Shown piece after piece: positions 23,976-37,600 of a stretch of 64,000 nt of DNA. This DNA is from Ophiodon elongatus (lineage: Eukaryota; Chordata; Actinopteri; Perciformes; Hexagrammidae). Position numbers and translations under genes: made by a program. Where the stretch lies: assembly GCA_016806645.1 (NCBI GenBank), contig JACSYO010001856.1, positions 2,429,001-2,493,000 of the forward strand, written 5' to 3'. The notes below the pieces were generated by a model, which was not told where the DNA came from, made no database searches, and was given only the letters and a program-made list of their open reading frames with translations. Position 1 is the first letter of the stretch, and each line of letters starts with the position of its first letter.

Positions 23976-24100
23976 GTTTCTGAATTCACAAGCTTAATGG
24001 TGAAGGCCCATGATTGCACCAATCACCCACTTCAATTCTTTTTGCAAGTACATGGGAGTCATTCCTTTGTTTATCACTGATCCACATTATAATGATCATC

Positions 24101-24106
24101 TTTATT
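24101..24106 (-). terminator. Candidate mmp2 poly(A) signal (AATAAA)
   Basis: TTTATT on the plus strand gives AATAAA on the minus strand about 1.09 kb after the mmp2 stop. This implies a 3' UTR of roughly 24080-25189, comparable to the roughly 1 kb 3' UTR of mammalian MMP2. I saw no other AATAAA on that strand between it and the stop codon. Confidence 0.5.
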
Positions 24107-24488
24107 GATGACAGTAACAAAGTGCACAAGCATTAAAAACAACACAAAAAGAAATTACTGTATTGTTAAAACTCAAGAGAGAAAAGAGAATATATAAAAA
24201 AGATAATCAAACAATACTACTGCGGTACTCTTGACATGATTCCATCATGCAGCAAATCAATAAAGCCTCTGGAGGCAACCTGTGCCTTTAATCTCGCTGT
24301 ACCATTAGTGAAGAGAATGCAACACAAAGTTCCCATAATAACAATTTGGTCTCCATATTAAGCAGTCCCCTTATATAGTCCTATACAAAGTGCTAATCAA
24401 ATAAAGAATAATGTGTGCCTGCAAAAACTACTTTCTAACATCCAGAGGATACTAAGTAGTCAGACATAGATACACAGAATATATAATG

Positions 24489-24490
<2 letters not shown>

Positions 24491-24538
<48 letters not shown>

Positions 24539-24544
24539 ATATAT
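24491..24544. repeat. (TA)n microsatellite in the putative mmp2 3' UTR
   Basis: About 26 AT units with one break. It would form a self-complementary stem in the transcript. Confidence 0.9.
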
Positions 24545-25189
24545 CCTGTATGTAGACAGGACTATAAGCAAAAAGCAATCTCTAAAGCACCATTTTCGGT
24601 CAAAATTCTGTCAAATGTATTGCACAACAATGAGAAATTAAAAGTGATATATTTATAAAACTGCACTTTTACACTGGACATAGAAGTAATTCCAAGCCAA
24701 CATGAATACCTCATATAGTGTAAAACAGCGTTTCAGAATTAAATTTGCATAAAATGGCAATATCTCACAGCACAGTATAGCACTGCGTTCAATGCAGTGT
24801 TGACATACCTGATGTCTGAGTTAAAAAAAAGAAAGAAAAAAAAAGAAAAAAAAACATCAACAAAAAAACCGGGGGGGTACATGTTGAAATAAATCTGCAT
24901 CAGCACAACAAATAAAATGTCAACATCACACAGTAATATAGCAAATATCCAGTTGCCGATGTTCAGCCTGGGTAGGAGGTCCCGAGGTGCCTCGCTACAA
25001 AGCTGGAGGCTGGTTATACAGGCTGGAAGGGACATGTCTCCCACAGAAGCGTGCAGAGTTGCCAGGATAAAAACTTACAACAGTGTGCACTGTGGCGACC
25101 TCAAGTTGTGTGCGGTATTATGGCAAAGTCCTCGTGAGGTCAGATATCATTACGGGAATTAGACAGTTGCGAGACGTTTTGGAAAATGC

Positions 25190-28100
25190 TCAACAACCAA
25201 GCCAGTCCTTTGTGATTTCACCCAACTTGACAATCTTCAAGCTGCTGTCTTCCAGTTTGAAATAGTGGTTGCCTTTGAAGAAGTAGCTGTAATCTGTTGA
25301 AGAAGGGCACAATGCGCACTTAGTTAATTACTGAAGTTATAATTTCCATTATAAATTGCTTGTGTAAAATAAGGGAAAATACCATGTCATATCAGTAAAA
25401 TAGCTTTAATAAAAGCAAATACACTAATCAGTTTCAATCAAAGTGACAAGTATTACAACATGAAATCAGGCTCTGCTAAAGCCAATGTTAAGCCTCTCTC
25501 GCTCTGAATCATACTAATCAGGAAGCATACAGGCACCTCTGTAGAAGGGCACAGACGTTCTTTATATAAATATGTGTCCACTGTGTGGGGAAGGGGCTAC
25601 GTGATGCTTACAGTAATTTGTGTATGTTAGGAGAGCAGTGATGGAAAAATCCCTGATTGCTTGCCATAGACAAAAATCTGCATACCACCTCTATCCTTAA
25701 GGATACATGGCTGACAGTGACAGTCTCAGAGGAAGTTTACCGGTGGTGTCATGACAAAAAATTCAGCACCATATATTTCTTGCATTCTAGTTGCAAAGAC
25801 CTAAAGCTAACATAACTCATCCTGAGGTATTTACTCGCAGCAAATAAAAGTATGAGAGACATAAAGCAACTGCTCCTCCTCTGACTGTTTTTTATCAACA
25901 TCAGGCCACGGATGACTCCCTAACTTCAGAGCTACTCCCTTTGGCTCATTGTACTTCCTCATTTTCAGTCAGTTCCTCGAAACTGTTCATTTCTGGCTAG
26001 ATGACGTCGTTGCTTGCTGGGTTGTGGTATATGAGGGCTTTTATTGACAGAGGCACAGTGCAAGACTTGCTGATAGAGCTGACTGGATATTCCTGCAATC
26101 TAACCACAAGGAATGCCAGCCCACAAAGCACCAGCTCTAATCCAGCTATAATCGAAGCACCACAACCAAAACAAAATCCTTTTTTTCCATTATGTCCTTT
26201 TAAAGACTCAAAGAAAGTTGTAGGTTGAGGATACTTTTGGCTATTTTGTTTCTATTCTTTGATTTTTAACTAACGCATACACTTTATTAGAATTGGCATA
26301 TACATTCAGGTACATACATGAAATTTGACTTCTGCATTTAACTCATCATAAGTATCTTAGGAGCAGTGGGCTGCTGTAAAGCAACCTTGTGGTTCAAGGC
26401 GTGCTGCTCTACCCACTGAGCTACAGGCACAGCTGAAGACAGTAAGCTTAGCTGGTTTACTTCTTTTTGGTACATTAGTATGGCATTTATTCAATGTTGT
26501 AAAAAATGTACCTGTATAATAATGTTTGTAGTATTCATATAGTCACAAAATTATGTGGTCACCGGTTAGTATTTAGCAACTCTCGTGATGGGTCTCGGGA
26601 TGGTAATGTCTTTCTATCTGTCGCTCCACCATTTTGTCCTGACTGAAATATCTCACTATCACTAGCTATTGGATGGGTTGCCATGAAACTCAGCACAGAC
26701 ATTCATTGTGCACAAAAGATGAATCCTAATGACTCAAGTTACCCTCCTGCTTTTCATCTAGTGTCACCATGCGGTTGACATTTGTGGTTTTGAGTGAAAT
26801 GCCTTAACAGCTTTGGATGGACTGCCTTGAAATTTGTAACAGACCATCATGTCCTGCTCAGGATGAACTGCATTGACGTAATGACTTTGATGTTCCTCTT
26901 ACATTTATTTTAACGTCTTTAATTAACTAAAATTGAAAATTATGAAAGATAGCATGCTAAATTAAGACGGTGACAATCTTCTTGAAATCATACAGAGCCT
27001 CTAAATTTACAAATTATGTGAAAAGAAATATTTTTTTTACCAATGCCATTGAGACTGAAGGAAGAGTCTATGCCATCTGGGATGCCATTCCAGGAATCTG
27101 CAATAAGTTTGGGGAAGCCAGGGTCCATTTTCTTCATATCTTCATCGTATCTGTACACATAATAAAAGTGCATTTAAACATTATAATCCTTTAATGAGTG
27201 CTTCACAATTCCATCCCATACACACACAAACACAAACCACTCATAGTTTTCCATAAAACAGTTAGTCATCAACACTGTGAATTTCCATGTTGTGCAAGGG
27301 CTAAGAGAGCTGTTGTTGTGGTTTACAGTGCAGCTTAGGTCACACCGAACACTAACTAGATCCAGACTTAGCCCAGCATTGCAACAAGATGTGATGGCAC
27401 CAACAGCACAAGCTACGGTGTGTCAGACGAGGGCTATATGCTCAGAAATGGTTGCATAAGCTTTTTTTCCCCTCACCTCCAGAATTTGTCCCCAGCAAAT
27501 AAGTAAGTCTTCCTGTTCTTCCTAAAGTTCAAGGCAGCGTCGATTTTCTGCAGATCAGTGGGGAGTTCAAGGCTGGAGAGCCTCTTGGGATAGCCTCTCT
27601 CCAACGCATCTGCTTTGTAGACCCAGATCTCGTTGCCTGGAAGGGAAGAGTTAGTAAGTAACAAAGTAGAACCAGGGATAAAATCACACAATGTTTTATT
27701 GATGGAAGGTAAATATCTTTCCACAGAACTGTCTGATAGAAGGTATTATCCCATATTCCTTCACATCTATTAACCAAATATATTATATCGTCAGAATGAG
27801 ATCATCAGTTAACTGTTCATGGTAAGTCTCCCTCATAGCTAAACCAGCCCTATTTGCTAAGGTCCTCGAAGCTGACGGATACATTATGTAACTTTCATTA
27901 GTATTCAGGAAGGTTGTCATATTTGTAAAATGCAATGAATGTATAATAAACCACTAATAATGGTGGAATATCTGAAGTGTCCCAAGAGCGCACACCGCAC
28001 ACAAGAGTGCCCAGCCAACATTCCTGCTTTTCCTAATGTTTCAGTTCGTAGAAACGCCACCCTTAAGTGAATCCAAATGGTAAAAGAATGAAGACACCTC

Positions 28101-28523
28101 TTCGTTACTCATGGAAGTGGAACTGTCTGTTTCTCTGATCATCGTAGAGGAGACGGGAGGATATGAACAGGGTGATCATACAATATTACATCAATATTCA
28201 GAAAGGTCTAATTCAACCGTTTCTCCACAGTTTGTTTTCTCCAGCATACCTGAGAAGAAGACTGATTTTTCCTCCCCTGGGTTTTCATAGGCAGCATCTA
28301 TCTTGGCAGGTAGGTCTGGCCAGTAGGTGGCCACCAGCATAGGGCCGTTGGGCTTGCTTCTGAAATTGACTGACCTGAACAGGAACCTGGCAGAAAGAGA
28401 TTGAGTGGGTGAGCGGCTGCAAGGTAGATGAGCTGACAGACGAAATGAGAGTGAACGAAGGGCAGAGGGGGATGATGAGGAGGTGGGGGAAGTGTGTGTG
28501 GTGATGTGTGTGTGTGTGTGTTG

Positions 28524-28602
<79 letters not shown>

Positions 28603-31600
28603 TGTAAGAGGAGGTTTTAGTGCAAGTGCTTCACTGGCCGAGCCAGCCACAATGGCCTGATTCATGAGCATCTGGTTCGCGTTAGAACTAAGGCTGCAGA
28701 CGCCAGCGGAACAAGACCTATCTTGCCCGGATTTCCAATACACAGCTGCACAACAACGGCAGCTTCCCAAACTCTTTCCACTGACCTATTTTTTAAAAGG
28801 AAAAATATCTGCCAATTGCAAAAATGAGTTGCAATAATAATGATAAAATGTAGATAAAATATAACTTAACAAACAGACAGACATATCTAGAGTTTTATAT
28901 ACATTTGTCAGGAGGAAAGAGGAGACATATTCAATCTGAACTAACCATCTAATTGCATTATTTTAGCAATGTTCTTGTGGATCAATTTGTCAAGTTCATG
29001 CAGTGTACCAGCAATATCCAGAGGGCTTTTCTGTCTTTTCTTCCTGTCTTTATTTAATAACAAAAAAGATCTGCCTGGTGGCTGTTTGAGGGGACAGATT
29101 AACAGGATATAGTCATATAGCATATATAGTGCTGTACTTCACATAACTGCAAGAGATCTTTCCAAACCATTGTTCAGACTTCAAACCTTCAAGCAGATCA
29201 TCCATTTATCTTGTATTTGAAGTTTTCAAAGCACTGTTATAACTCTGTGGTAATGAAGGTTGATTACTTGTATTATGATGAAACCATAATATAACTGACG
29301 GAAATATCAGCGGCCATGATGTTCACTTTAATGGATTTTGTGTCTCACACAAGTTTTAAGTTAATAAAGTTTGAGTCACCTTTAAGTATGTGATTTCCCG
29401 TAAATGGTCCAAAACATGAAAAAACACTGTAGTAGACTAAAAGTCCCAAAGACAAATCCTGTATGTATATCACTCATGCTGCTATATGTGGAAACCTGTT
29501 TGGGTAATCTATGGAAAGGCCAACTAGCAGTTAATGGAGTGTTCTCAGTACTCTATGAACTGTCCCGCTTTAAAGTTAGAAAGAATCTTTAAGATTGTCA
29601 TGAAGTCAAGCCCCATTTTGTTCCCAATTATGGCCAGAATTGTCTTCTGCAATAGCCATAAAATATGTTTACATTTAGTAATATATGGTCATTTTTATTG
29701 GTAGTTGCGGCCACTAAACTGAATTCATATTGCCAACCTAGCACGAGGGATTCACGAGAAATGTTGTGTGTGCATTTTTATCTCATTAATAACAGCCTCA
29801 CTGTTTACTGTTTATACACTGTCAGATAATTAATAATTTACTGCTAATACCAACGAAACATTTCCCACTGCTGTTGCTTCACATTAAACTAATTCAACTA
29901 GCAAATATGTTTGTAACAGTGATTAGTACTGACAATCATTCACACCATCAACTCCTCAGCAAGGTAACCAACTACAGTATTGTGCCCTGCTGTTGGGTAG
30001 AAAAGTATGTGTGCAACATAATTTCAGATTGCGGTCGTAATTATTATTGACTAACTTCTTTATCAAAACAATTTGAGTTTGTTTGGCTGCACTGTAAAGA
30101 GATATATTAGTTGTGTTTCTGACAAAGTAGCTGCTAAAAGAGTCTTAAACCACACTTGCTGTTACCACAGTAACCACTAGTTTCACCAAATCAACTAAAA
30201 TCTTAAGGATTACAATTTAAAGTAAATACTATACATTGCAAATAGCTTCTGTTGGCTACATGCTAGGATACAAGCACATGAGCATGAATTACTTGCAACA
30301 GAGTTAGTAGGCTGGCAAAACTGTTTCTATGAGACATACTTTATAATTGCCTTCTCCTTAAGCCTCCAGACAGACACTATGCTGAGCTCAGTGAGCGCTA
30401 TAAGTATTACTCACTGCATCATGTCAAGATGTGTCCTACATCATAAATATGCTGAGCCAGGAGAAAAAGGGGGATCATACTTTCACAATGGGAGAGTCTA
30501 ATGAGCATTAGCCCCGGAACCCAGAGGGCAACGCTTTTTCTCTGAAGCTATAAAACTTGGCTTGTACCAGAGCTCTACGGCTCACAAACCTGACATGGCC
30601 TTCAGGCAACTAATTAAGTCTCTGTGAAGGTCAGAACAACAGGCCTTACTGAAACTTCACTTATCTCAGACTTCAGAAAGATAAATCCTACCGACGTTCA
30701 CTTCCGTGCCTTGAGATCACTCTGTTCTCAAATTCTCCCCTTCCTCTCAGTTCTCAGTCTTTTGGGGCTCGCAACTCAAATTAAAATGTCAAATCAAGAA
30801 TTGCTTGAAAATATCACACAAAGGCTTGTATGGTTACACAAGAGAGCTACCAAACACAGTGAGCTGCTGAACATGGCCAAACATGAATCTAAATGGCCTT
30901 TTAATGTCAAGATAGTCTTAAATAAGTCAACTAAATTTAAGTAAATGCAATACAAATGCAACATTGTAATTCTTGATTTCATCTACTATACATGACAGAC
31001 CAATGGGCCTTTCTTTACTGTCTGAAAACCATTCCTTTGAATTATGATAGTTTATATATATCTTGAAAATGGCCCAGCTGCAAATACCCAAAGATTGGTG
31101 TAGTACCTTGACTCAATTAGATTACAATAATGAATATCATAGCTTTCAATACCCTTCATGCACCCAAATGGCATTTTGACATTTGTGTTTTACAATTAAT
31201 GATCAGGGGAAATACATTTATTTTCCTTATTCACCTCGAGAGACCATGTTACATACTTGAATCAGACTGCAGTGGATTCACCCTACTTTGCCGAGATTCA
31301 TGGTTCAGAGAGAATTAATGAAAACGAACAGTGGGTCAGGGGAAAATATAAATCCCCAAAATATATACATGTGTTTATATTTATATATATAGTTAAGTTT
31401 GTCTGTTCTGCTCTGACTGTATCTGCGTATGTGTGTAAGGGATGCATGGCAAGGTGAAAAGTAATTATCGATGGCCGAAGAGCAAAACCTCCTATCTGAA
31501 AAATGCACTTTTCTGAGAATACAAAAAAAACTTGTTTTCCTGTAGAATGCTATTTGTTAAAGATACCCAATACATAATAAAAAAAATAAAAAAATAAAAA

Positions 31601-34600
31601 AATAAAAAAAAATATATATATATACAAAAGTGCAGATAGGGTTATTCCCCACTTTTCCTGGATCATTTTGCAGATAGGAGGTTTTGCCCTTTGGCCATCG
31701 TTATGTATTCAACTTGTGAGCAGGATTGTGGCTTGTTTCTCAGAGTTTCTAACTCAAGCTTCTCAGAGAGGAAAACCAGGCTAACTGAAAGACTCTTTGG
31801 TACGGAGGTATGCTGGCCTGTTTGCTTTGGACACATTTATGGCCATGACAGGTATTCAGCTCTGTTACCCATAAAATTGCAAGGAGTCAATGTCATAGCA
31901 CAGCTAGAGGCATTAAGATATCATAACTAACAAGGATGCTGGTTGTGTTTTCCATCGGGTCCTTTTCAACCACATTATTGCTTTAAGTGACTTCCAGGAG
32001 AATTCGTCTGTAACAAACTTCAGCTGTTGTAATGAAAATGTTCACCTTCCCATCGGAATATACTCTGACTCATAAAGACTGTTGACAAAACCACAGCACT
32101 TCATGAAACTCACTTCTATGCAGGGTCAGCCAGTAGACACAGTAAGCTTACAAGAATTTGCATTCACTGGCGCCAGTGGAGAGGGGAACTGTAGACTGTG
32201 TTTATGATTGATGAGTATTTTGGTTGTCACTGTATGAGTAGAGAAATAGTGTATTTATCCCTCTCACTAATTGTCCCATAATGAAACAAGCATCTTAACC
32301 ACAATCTTTAAGTGTCACACGATTGCAACAAGAGGACAATAATTAACAAGAAACCTCATGTGAAATTGCTCGTTGTTTGTCGGGAAATGATTATGAAATC
32401 CAATTTGTGTAGGGTGCCTTATTTCACTTGCAGAAGCCAGAAGTAGTGGTTGGTAGTGGTTGCAAGTTTCAAGGGAGTCAAACACATACTTCATATTGCA
32501 TGTATGACTCAAAGAGCTAATGAAAACATATCAGCTAACATATTCAAACAACGTGGTCAGGAACTTGATTTGGATGGATTTTGGACCAATTGACCCTTCG
32601 TTTACCCATGACTAGCTTGAAATCCACAAAACCAGCATGGAAATGAAGAAAACCATTCCATGAGAGTCTTTAGAGCAGAGCTGTCAGACCCTGGTCAGAG
32701 GAGGTCGAAGCTAGGCTAAAATTGGCTAGTCTGCATTTGAGGGCGGGACTTAGCAAAGGGTTAATTGCCAGTTTTCTTACCTCATTTGGTGTTAATGTAG
32801 CATACACACACTTGCTGAAGACATGTTCAGGTCAAACAATATTAGGACTTCTTGTTTGTTTTGATTTAATTACCTGTCCTTGAAGAAGAAGGTCTCTCCT
32901 CTCATTTGGGATACAGCATCAAACACAACTGGCTCTTTACAGATGTCCATTGGAGTAATGGGACCCTGGGTTGGAGGCAAAGGTTTGTCTGTTGGCACAC
33001 CTGTTTATAAGAGATTTACCAGAATATGTCATGATTGAGAAAGTGATTACACACTCACAGTACATTAATCTTTCCTGGGTTCCAATAGGAAAATATGCTT
33101 GTTCTAGTATTAGGCTTGATCCCTGTTAGGAAAAGAGCCACACATGACAATTCATCTCACCATAGAGCTCCTGGATGCCTTTGATGTCATCTTCAGGAAG
33201 TCTGAAGTCTTTAGTGAAAGTGTAAATGGGGGCCATCAATGCTCCTGGGTCCTGAGAGTGCTCCAAGCCAAGAGCATGACCAAACTCATGGGCTGCCACC
33301 AGGAACAAACTGTAACCTGGGAACATGCAGCACAATGAAGAAACTTTACTGTAAACTCCTGAATACTCCTTCAAAAAATACTGATGTTGTCCAGTGAAAA
33401 TGTGAATTGGTAGCTACTGTATACCAGTTGTGGTCCTTCATGGAGTATGATGGTGGGACACATGAACAATAGATAAAGATTGAATAACAACCGACCTGAC
33501 CTTTACCTTTATTTTCCTGTTTATTGTGAGTGTACCAGTAACAAAATGACAAATGCATACACAAGAACTGTCCACATATACTATTCATACCTTGGTCTGG
33601 ACAGAAACCCCATTTGCGGTCATCATCATAGCTCTTGGTGCTAGCGCACCACATCTTGCCATCGGTGCGTCCAGATGAGGTACAGGCCTCATAGGTGTCA
33701 CCCAAGAAGGTGAAGGGGAAGACACAGGGGCTTCCCTCTGAGTTTCCTCCCACTGTCGACATGGCTAGAGGGAGCAACAAAAGTGTACTGTAGAAGTGAA
33801 ATGTGTAATGAACTTTGTTCATTCGTGTGCCAGAATGTTTCTTCAGAACAGATTGTATTGTATTGTGAAGTAAGCACAAATAATATTGAAAACAGCATCA
33901 TGAAAGCACTGGCACAACATACATGACATCAATAACTAATCCATGGGGCACAAAACCAAAAAGCACCCGCCCAAATTGATTTTCTTTCAAAGAGAGAGAA
34001 TTTTCTATCTGGCAGACTGGTTTAGAGCTGTTTTTGTTTAAAAAATATATAATTTCTTATTTAGCACAGGCTATCGCAAAAGGCTTTACAACAAAGCTAC
34101 TTTCCTAATCAATTAGAACCAGATGAAAGCTCCAGTGGTGTATATCTCCCTGCCTACCAGTCCCACTGACAGAATGGAAAATAAGCCTGGCCACTGCACA
34201 TTAAAATACTTTCACAGCCATTCAGCAGACCACGAGCAAGACCAAAAAACCCAGCTGGAGCATTCCTGTAGACCAATACACGGCAGGGCACCCAACACTG
34301 CACATCAAAATAAACACAGCCAGTAAAACGCACTGTAGGCATCTAAACAAGCTCATAACCCTAAGACAGCAACAATTCTGGAAATATTCAAGATGGTAAC
34401 TTTCCATGGGAAATAACAGGAATTTATGGGAATTAACAGGAAATAACAGGAATAAAATGGAAACATAGCTGTTATATGCTTAGGCTTTGTTTACCATGAA
34501 GATAGAAATAAACATTTTAATATATCATAGGCAGACATAATCCATTAATTTGCTAAATAAATGAATACATTTATCATATAGATACAATGAGAAATGTGGA

Positions 34601-37600
34601 TTAACTAAGGGGGAAAGGTAGCCTACTTTTAAAATCCAAGCTGGGTGCAAACTTAGGTTTTAAAGTGAACAACTACTTAAGTTTTACGATAAAGAAGAAA
34701 TGGAAATGTATTCAATAAAATCTTCAATTCAGGCTCAATTGAGCTACATGGTAACAGCTAGCTAGCATGAACTAGCAGAAGTTGTCAACAAGTTATGAAC
34801 GCTGTACTTTGCTTTAGCGTTAGGCTACTATCTGAAATATCATAAAATATAATATAATCAAAACTTACATGACAGCATGTAACACTATTCCTTTGGCTGA
34901 GACGGTGTAGTATCGTTAGCATGTAGCGTTGGCTACACATCTGATAGGAGAATGCACGGTGCATGCAGATGGTTGATGCATATTTAATGGGATACTGCAA
35001 ATTACGATTGAAGAGTTTGTTGTTGCTGAATGTAGTGCATGTTACAATTTAATTAAATGGGCATAACAAAACATGCCATAAGACTTGGTATGGTAAATAA
35101 TTACACTATTAAAGGGTATAATTTCTATATTGAAATTGTGCAAAATTCCCACAAGTTACAAGCGTAACTTCTTTGCATCCCTAAACAGGACGCACAAACA
35201 GAGGACAATGTATGCACACATTTCATGATGTCTGCGCAACAGAAAGGGGATGCGTTTTTTACTTCAGCACTATAATATGTGATCAGCATAACAGGCCGTC
35301 GATGACACCACCTACCAGTTTCAGGGCAGAACCCGAAGGAACCATCATCCCTGCCTTGAGTGGTGCATGCGTCATACTTCTCTCCCAGAAAGTTGAAGGG
35401 GAATTTACATGGAGCGCCTTCTGCGTTTCCACCAATGGTAAATAGTACTGCAGAAGAAAAAATCAACAAATACAAAATGGTGTAATAGGGAAACTTATAA
35501 TAACATAACATTGAGCACAGTTAATTATTCCATTATTACCATGCCTATAGAAAGCAATATACAATTCCTACATGATCATTGCAAGCAACTAAGATTATTT
35601 TGACCGCTGAGTGATGATGTAAGTTCAGAGAAGAGGAGAAATCTAAATAAAGAAAAAAGATGGAACGTAACTTTTTTTTACATCAATACAAAAGCTTAAC
35701 AACACAGGCGGCTCCAGTACAAACAGGCCTCTCTCATGTTCTTATATAAAACAACTTAGTACATGTGTACTTTGGCACTTAGATGTAATGGGCATGTGAT
35801 CTTGTTAGTACCATGGACAGCAATACAACACAGATAAACAAAATGTTTAACAAAGCCCAGTGTTCTAAAGTGGGGCAATGACTTGGAAAAGAAATATTCC
35901 ATAATCCAATCCAAACAGAAAACAACACTTTCCTGGCATACTGTTTAACCTACTTTCTTTCTGTCAAGAATCAGCAGAACAGCTTTGAATATAGCAAAAA
36001 TCTGATATGAAGTATTACTTTTCCAGTATAGAAGACCCTGCTTCAATTTCAGATGCAAGTAGGGCATAACACCAATGCAGCCGAGGTCATGTGGGGCCAC
36101 AAAATTGCAAATCTATACAGAGACTTCAGCGAAATGTGTTAGGAGATTGTTCCATAGTGTTTTTACATAAAAAAAAAGAAAAGAAAAGAGAACCACAAGT
36201 CGAACTTACATTCATGGGGGCAGAAGCCATATTTGCCGTCTTCATCAAAGTTGTAGCTGGTCGAGCACCACAGGAAGCCGTCGTCACGGCCCTGAGGTGT
36301 ACAGCTGTTGTACTCAGTGCCCATGAACGTGAAGGGGAATTTACAGAACTCCCCATCAGCATTGCCGTACTTCACCTTCACCACTGTTTTTTTTTAAAAA
36401 AAGGAGCATATTGACACTTGTCCACATTCGAACTATAACGTTTTCTTTTACTACAAACTTTGAAACATTATATTACTGTCATTCATTTTCCCAAACCAAG
36501 TTAAAGGTGACATGATGTTCAATATGATGAACTGTGTATCTCAAGCAAGTAAACTACAATCTTTATTTGGCCTAAATAGAAACAAGAGGCTACTTAGACT
36601 ATGGGATACCATTTAAAAGTAGATGGCAAGGAGCTCAGAAAATTATTACACATGCATTGTGGTAAATGGGATGAAACTTTCAAAGGCACTGATATAACAA
36701 AAAAAGAGCTCATTCTAAGTGTTGTTCGACTTCTTTGTGTCATGAGACAGGGGAAATAGGTTTATAGATTACTTCTGCGCAAATGAGGAATTCAGACAAG
36801 ACAATTCTGAATAATGGGAAATACATTAAACTATCTGGGTCAATGCGTGCCAATGCAAATGCTTGCAACAGATTTATTTTTCTTCTATTGAGCTTCCAGA
36901 TGGCTGAGGTTTGTCATATCCAGTGCCAGAAAGTTCCGACAAAGTTAACAAAAACCAAACAAAGTAGTTGAAAGTCAAATGTATTAACAGTGTCATTTTT
37001 TTGTGTAGCTCTTCCCAGTCATCTCACCAATATGGTACCCATACTTTGTTTTGAATAAGAGACTGGATATGGGTATGCAAAATGCACCTATTTGGCACTC
37101 AGTGCATCTTTAGACAAATTGCTACAAATTGTATAAGAGTACAGCACAAATCACAAACGGTTGTAGTGGAGCTATTGCAACACGCTTCAGTTTGTCTTCT
37201 GTTTAAACTGTGTGTCCCCATTACCTTGGCCATCTCCCAGCGTCCACTGCTCATCATCATCAAAGTGGGAGTCTCCCCCAATTCCTGGCCCTGGAGCAAA
37301 GGCATGAGCCAAGAGGCCATCTTTGCCGTCGAAGGGGTAACCGTCTCCGTGCTCTGTCGATGGCATCTTTCAACATTAACACTTCAAGACACATATCAGA
37401 AGCAATTTTCTTCTTTTTAAACAACTGGTACAGATGTGCAGCTATTCTCTATCCAGTAAGCGGCAAAATAAATTAGTTTGAAGAGGAAATACTAAAAGTT
37501 ACAGTCGGGAAAATATTTGTGACATAAAGTGACATTTGTGTGTTTTCTAAAAGCTCAAAATATTCCTGAGTTTCACATTCTCTGAAAGTGGCCATGTTTT

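Larger units (their letters stand above)
25294..27040 (-). other. mmp2 intron 12
   Basis: A 1.75-kb intron before the terminal exon. It contains a degenerate tRNA-type SINE-like repeat (26285-26445) and a second teleost-type repeat (26590-26900). Otherwise AT-rich without exon signals. Confidence 0.7.
28387..32873 (-). other. mmp2 intron 9
   Basis: The largest mmp2 intron (4.5 kb), with the (CA)n tract near its acceptor and a fold-back element at 31469-31700. The block around 30470-30620 is less AT-biased and looks complex, but I cannot assign a role. No exon of a nested gene is recognised. Confidence 0.7.

Noticed and set aside
26400..26445. Possible tRNA gene on the minus strand
   Set aside because: Only the A-box matches well; no anticodon arm or intact B-box follows, and the context is that of a SINE-like repeat.
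30624..30944. 106-codon plus-strand frame in mmp2 intron 9
   Set aside because: Initiates at a non-ATG codon, composition is like the surrounding intron, and no family is recognised.
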